64,000 bases of DNA from CBDBKE01 sp965218055 (GTDB lineage Bacteria; Acidobacteriota; Terriglobia; JAJPHL01; JAPKYU01): the NCBI GenBank assembly GCA_965218055.1, contig CBDCKA010000002.1, positions 992,001 to 1,056,000 on the forward strand, in the 5' to 3' direction. This document shows positions 62,559 to 64,000 of this stretch, piece by piece. The notes beneath the pieces are model-generated. The model was not told the origin of the DNA, ran no database searches, and saw nothing but the letters and a program-made list of their open reading frames with translations. The position numbers and the translations under genes are program-made. How positions within the stretch are numbered: the first letter of the stretch is position 1; every line of letters starts with the position of its first letter.

Positions 62559-63686
62559 CTATGCGCGCACCTGTTCCCAGCGGCGCGAGGCCGCGGCTCG
62601 CTGGACGGCGTCGAGCACCGCCTGGCACTTGACGCCATCGGCAAAGTCCGGGTGGGGCGACTCGCCCCGAGCGATCCCCAGGAGGAAGTCGCGGATGCAG
62701 TGAGTGTGGGAATGCTCCCAGCCGAGAACATGGCCCTCCGGCCACCAGTTGGCCACGTAAGGATGCGCTTCGTTGTTCGTCGTGAGGATAGCGTGGAAGC
62801 CGCGGGCGTGCGGCGGGTCGTCTAACGAGTAGAACTGCACTTCGTTGAGTCGTTCCAGGTTGAACGCCAGCGACCCCCTGCTGCCGTTAATCTCAAAGGC
62901 GTTGTAATTCTTGCGGCCCAAACCGAATCGGCTCGCTTCAAAGGAGCCCAGGACCCCGTTGTGGAGCCGGCCGATAAACACGGCGGCGTCATCTACGGTG
63001 ACCGGCACGCTCCCCTTGCCGTCCACCGCCGGTCGTTCCTTCCTGAAGGTCTCGAGCATCGCGGCGACCTCGGTGACGTCGCCGGCCAGGTAGTGGCACA
63101 GGTCCACAATGTGGGAGCCCAGGTCACCCAGGGCGCCGGCCCCTGTTCCCTCCTTGAGAAAGCGCCAACTGGCGGGCACCTCCGGCGCCATGGCCCATTC
63201 CTGCAGGTAGCGGGCGTGGAAATGGTGGAGCTGGCCCAGGCGGCCTTCCTGGATGAGCTGGCGGGCCAGCACCACGGCCGGGAGCCCGCGGTAGTTGAAC
63301 TCGACGACATTCACCACCCCCGCCTTGCGCACCGCCGCCAGCATGGCCTGGGCCTCGGCCAGCGTATTGGCCAGTGGCTTTTCGCACAGCACGTGCTTAC
63401 CGGCCTCGGCGGCAGCGATGGCGATGGGGGCGTGCAGCGCCCCGTGCACGCTGACGTCCACCGCGTCAATATCCTTCCGCTTCACCACCTCTTCCCAGGA
63501 GGTGGAAACCTCCTCCCAGCCGAACGACGCTGCCATGGTTTCGGCGTGGGCGCGGTCGCGTCCGCAGATCACCTTCATGCGCGAGCGCGGGCACTCGGGG
63601 AAAAAGCCGGCCACGGTGCGGTAGCTGTGGCTATGGGCCTTGCCCATAAACCGGGTTCCGATCAAAGCTACGTTGATTTCCTTCAT
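62559..63686 (-). CDS. Gfo/Idh/MocA-family NAD(P)-dependent oxidoreductase
   Basis: 375 residues from ATG 63686. Rossmann motif VALIGTRFMGKAHSHSYRTV at the N-terminus; EKP motif in AGKHVLCEKPLANTLAEA near residue 95; the C-terminal alpha/beta domain has GALGDLGSHIVDLCHYLAGD with the active-site D..H. The first Gly position of the usual GxGxxG reads GTRFMG. Substrate is probably a sugar or inositol-like polyol. The gene 28 bases upstream codes for a sugar-phosphate isomerase-like protein, which supports a carbohydrate pathway. Confidence 0.93.
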   Translation of the reverse strand: MKEINVALIGTRFMGKAHSHSYRTVAGFFPECPRSRMKVICGRDRAHAETMAASFGWEEVSTSWEEVVKRKDIDAVDVSVHGALHAPIAIAAAEAGKHVLCEKPLANTLAEAQAMLAAVRKAGVVNVVEFNYRGLPAVVLARQLIQEGRLGQLHHFHARYLQEWAMAPEVPASWRFLKEGTGAGALGDLGSHIVDLCHYLAGDVTEVAAMLETFRKERPAVDGKGSVPVTVDDAAVFIGRLHNGVLGSFEASRFGLGRKNYNAFEINGSRGSLAFNLERLNEVQFYSLDDPPHARGFHAILTTNNEAHPYVANWWPEGHVLGWEHSHTHCIRDFLLGIARGESPHPDFADGVKCQAVLDAVQRAAASRRWEQVRA

Positions 63687-63714
63687 AAGAGCAGGGAAAC
63701 CTGGCACCCGGGTT

Positions 63715-64000
63715 TCAGGCCCACCACATCTGAGCCGGCCGCGCTTTCGGCAGAATGGAGTCCAGGAAGGTCGCGGCTTTGGCCAGACCTTCCTCGACCG
63801 ACATCAGGCTGTCTTCGTGCTCAATCGAGAGCACATCATCATAGCCAACCAGGCGGAGAGTGCTGACAAAGTTGGTCCAGAACTCGGCCCCATGTCCGTA
63901 GCCCACGGTGCGAAAAATCCAGGCGCGGTTGGCTTCGTCCTTGTAGGGCTTGGTGTCCAGTACGCCGGAGGAGTTGATGTTAGCCTGCCAGAGCATAGTG
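63715..64000 (-). CDS. Sugar phosphate isomerase/epimerase-like protein, C-terminal part (5' end outside window)
   Basis: At least 94 residues of the C-terminal end; the frame is open through the window edge, so the start lies beyond 64000. DVLSIEHEDSLMSVEEGLAKAATFLDSILP is typical of the last strand and helix of AP_endonuc_2 (xylose isomerase-like) TIM barrels, in which the IEHED residues bind metal. Probably cotranscribed with the Gfo/Idh/MocA gene downstream. Confidence 0.8.
   Translation of the reverse strand, partial: TMLWQANINSSGVLDTKPYKDEANRAWIFRTVGYGHGAEFWTNFVSTLRLVGYDDVLSIEHEDSLMSVEEGLAKAATFLDSILPKARPAQMWWA

Overview
The window is about 64 kb of moderately GC-rich bacterial chromosome. 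The gene set points to an acidobacterium: an RNA polymerase beta subunit carrying two Cys4 zinc ribbons, a GWxTD protein, a CarboxypepD_reg-type outer-membrane barrel protein ending in Phe, a small coiled-coil/AT-hook protein, and a Bacillus-like fadN-fadA-fadE set. No rRNA, tRNA or CRISPR array was recognised. The phylum assignment is inference from protein character, not from a search.

Layout. 1-8370 (+): rpoB (5' end outside the window) and rpoC. 8559-19995 (-): a long same-strand run, in transcription order AT-hook protein, purQ, purL, purF, lepB, purM, purN, a lipoprotein, tyrS, a lipid kinase and an argD-like aminotransferase. It combines de novo purine synthesis with housekeeping genes. 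20160-24556 (-): a PDZ/7TM sensor kinase and an NtrC-type regulator, with a sigma-54-like promoter and inverted repeats upstream. 24807-28266 (-): an outer-membrane barrel protein and a GWxTD protein. 28843-34932 (+): a periplasmic adaptor and ABC ATPase without a permease, then dnaG and rpoD. 35273-42443 (-): a fatty-acid beta-oxidation set (fadN-fadA-fadE), followed by a T4-Pnk-like kinase and an orphan Cas6-type endoribonuclease. 42590-46267 (-): a hypothetical protein, a ROK glucokinase, mutM and an FHA membrane protein.

46487-50449 is the most informative accessory region. A cyclase-family gene is split by a 3,118-bp IS1595-type element with 24-bp perfect terminal inverted repeats and an 8-bp target duplication. 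Removing the element and one target copy restores the reading frame exactly. The element carries a transposase, a P63C-domain gene overlapping it by ATGA, a frameshifted secreted passenger gene and a foldable non-coding segment. Past it lie puuD-like DNA flanked by two gene relics (rhodanese; PhnD-like), a hybrid histidine kinase, an HD protein and a zinc-ribbon/HTH regulator.

55169-60760 (-), read right to left, is an ECF sigma factor, its zinc-type anti-sigma factor, a Spy/CpxP-like protein and a complete MacA/MacB-type export system split into adaptor, ATPase and permease; this looks like an envelope-stress module. The window ends with guaA, a Gfo/Idh/MocA oxidoreductase and the C-terminal end of a sugar-phosphate isomerase-like protein.

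The best candidates for something undescribed are the Cas6-like nuclease beside a polynucleotide-kinase-like enzyme with no CRISPR locus, and the IS1595 element with its coupled P63C gene.
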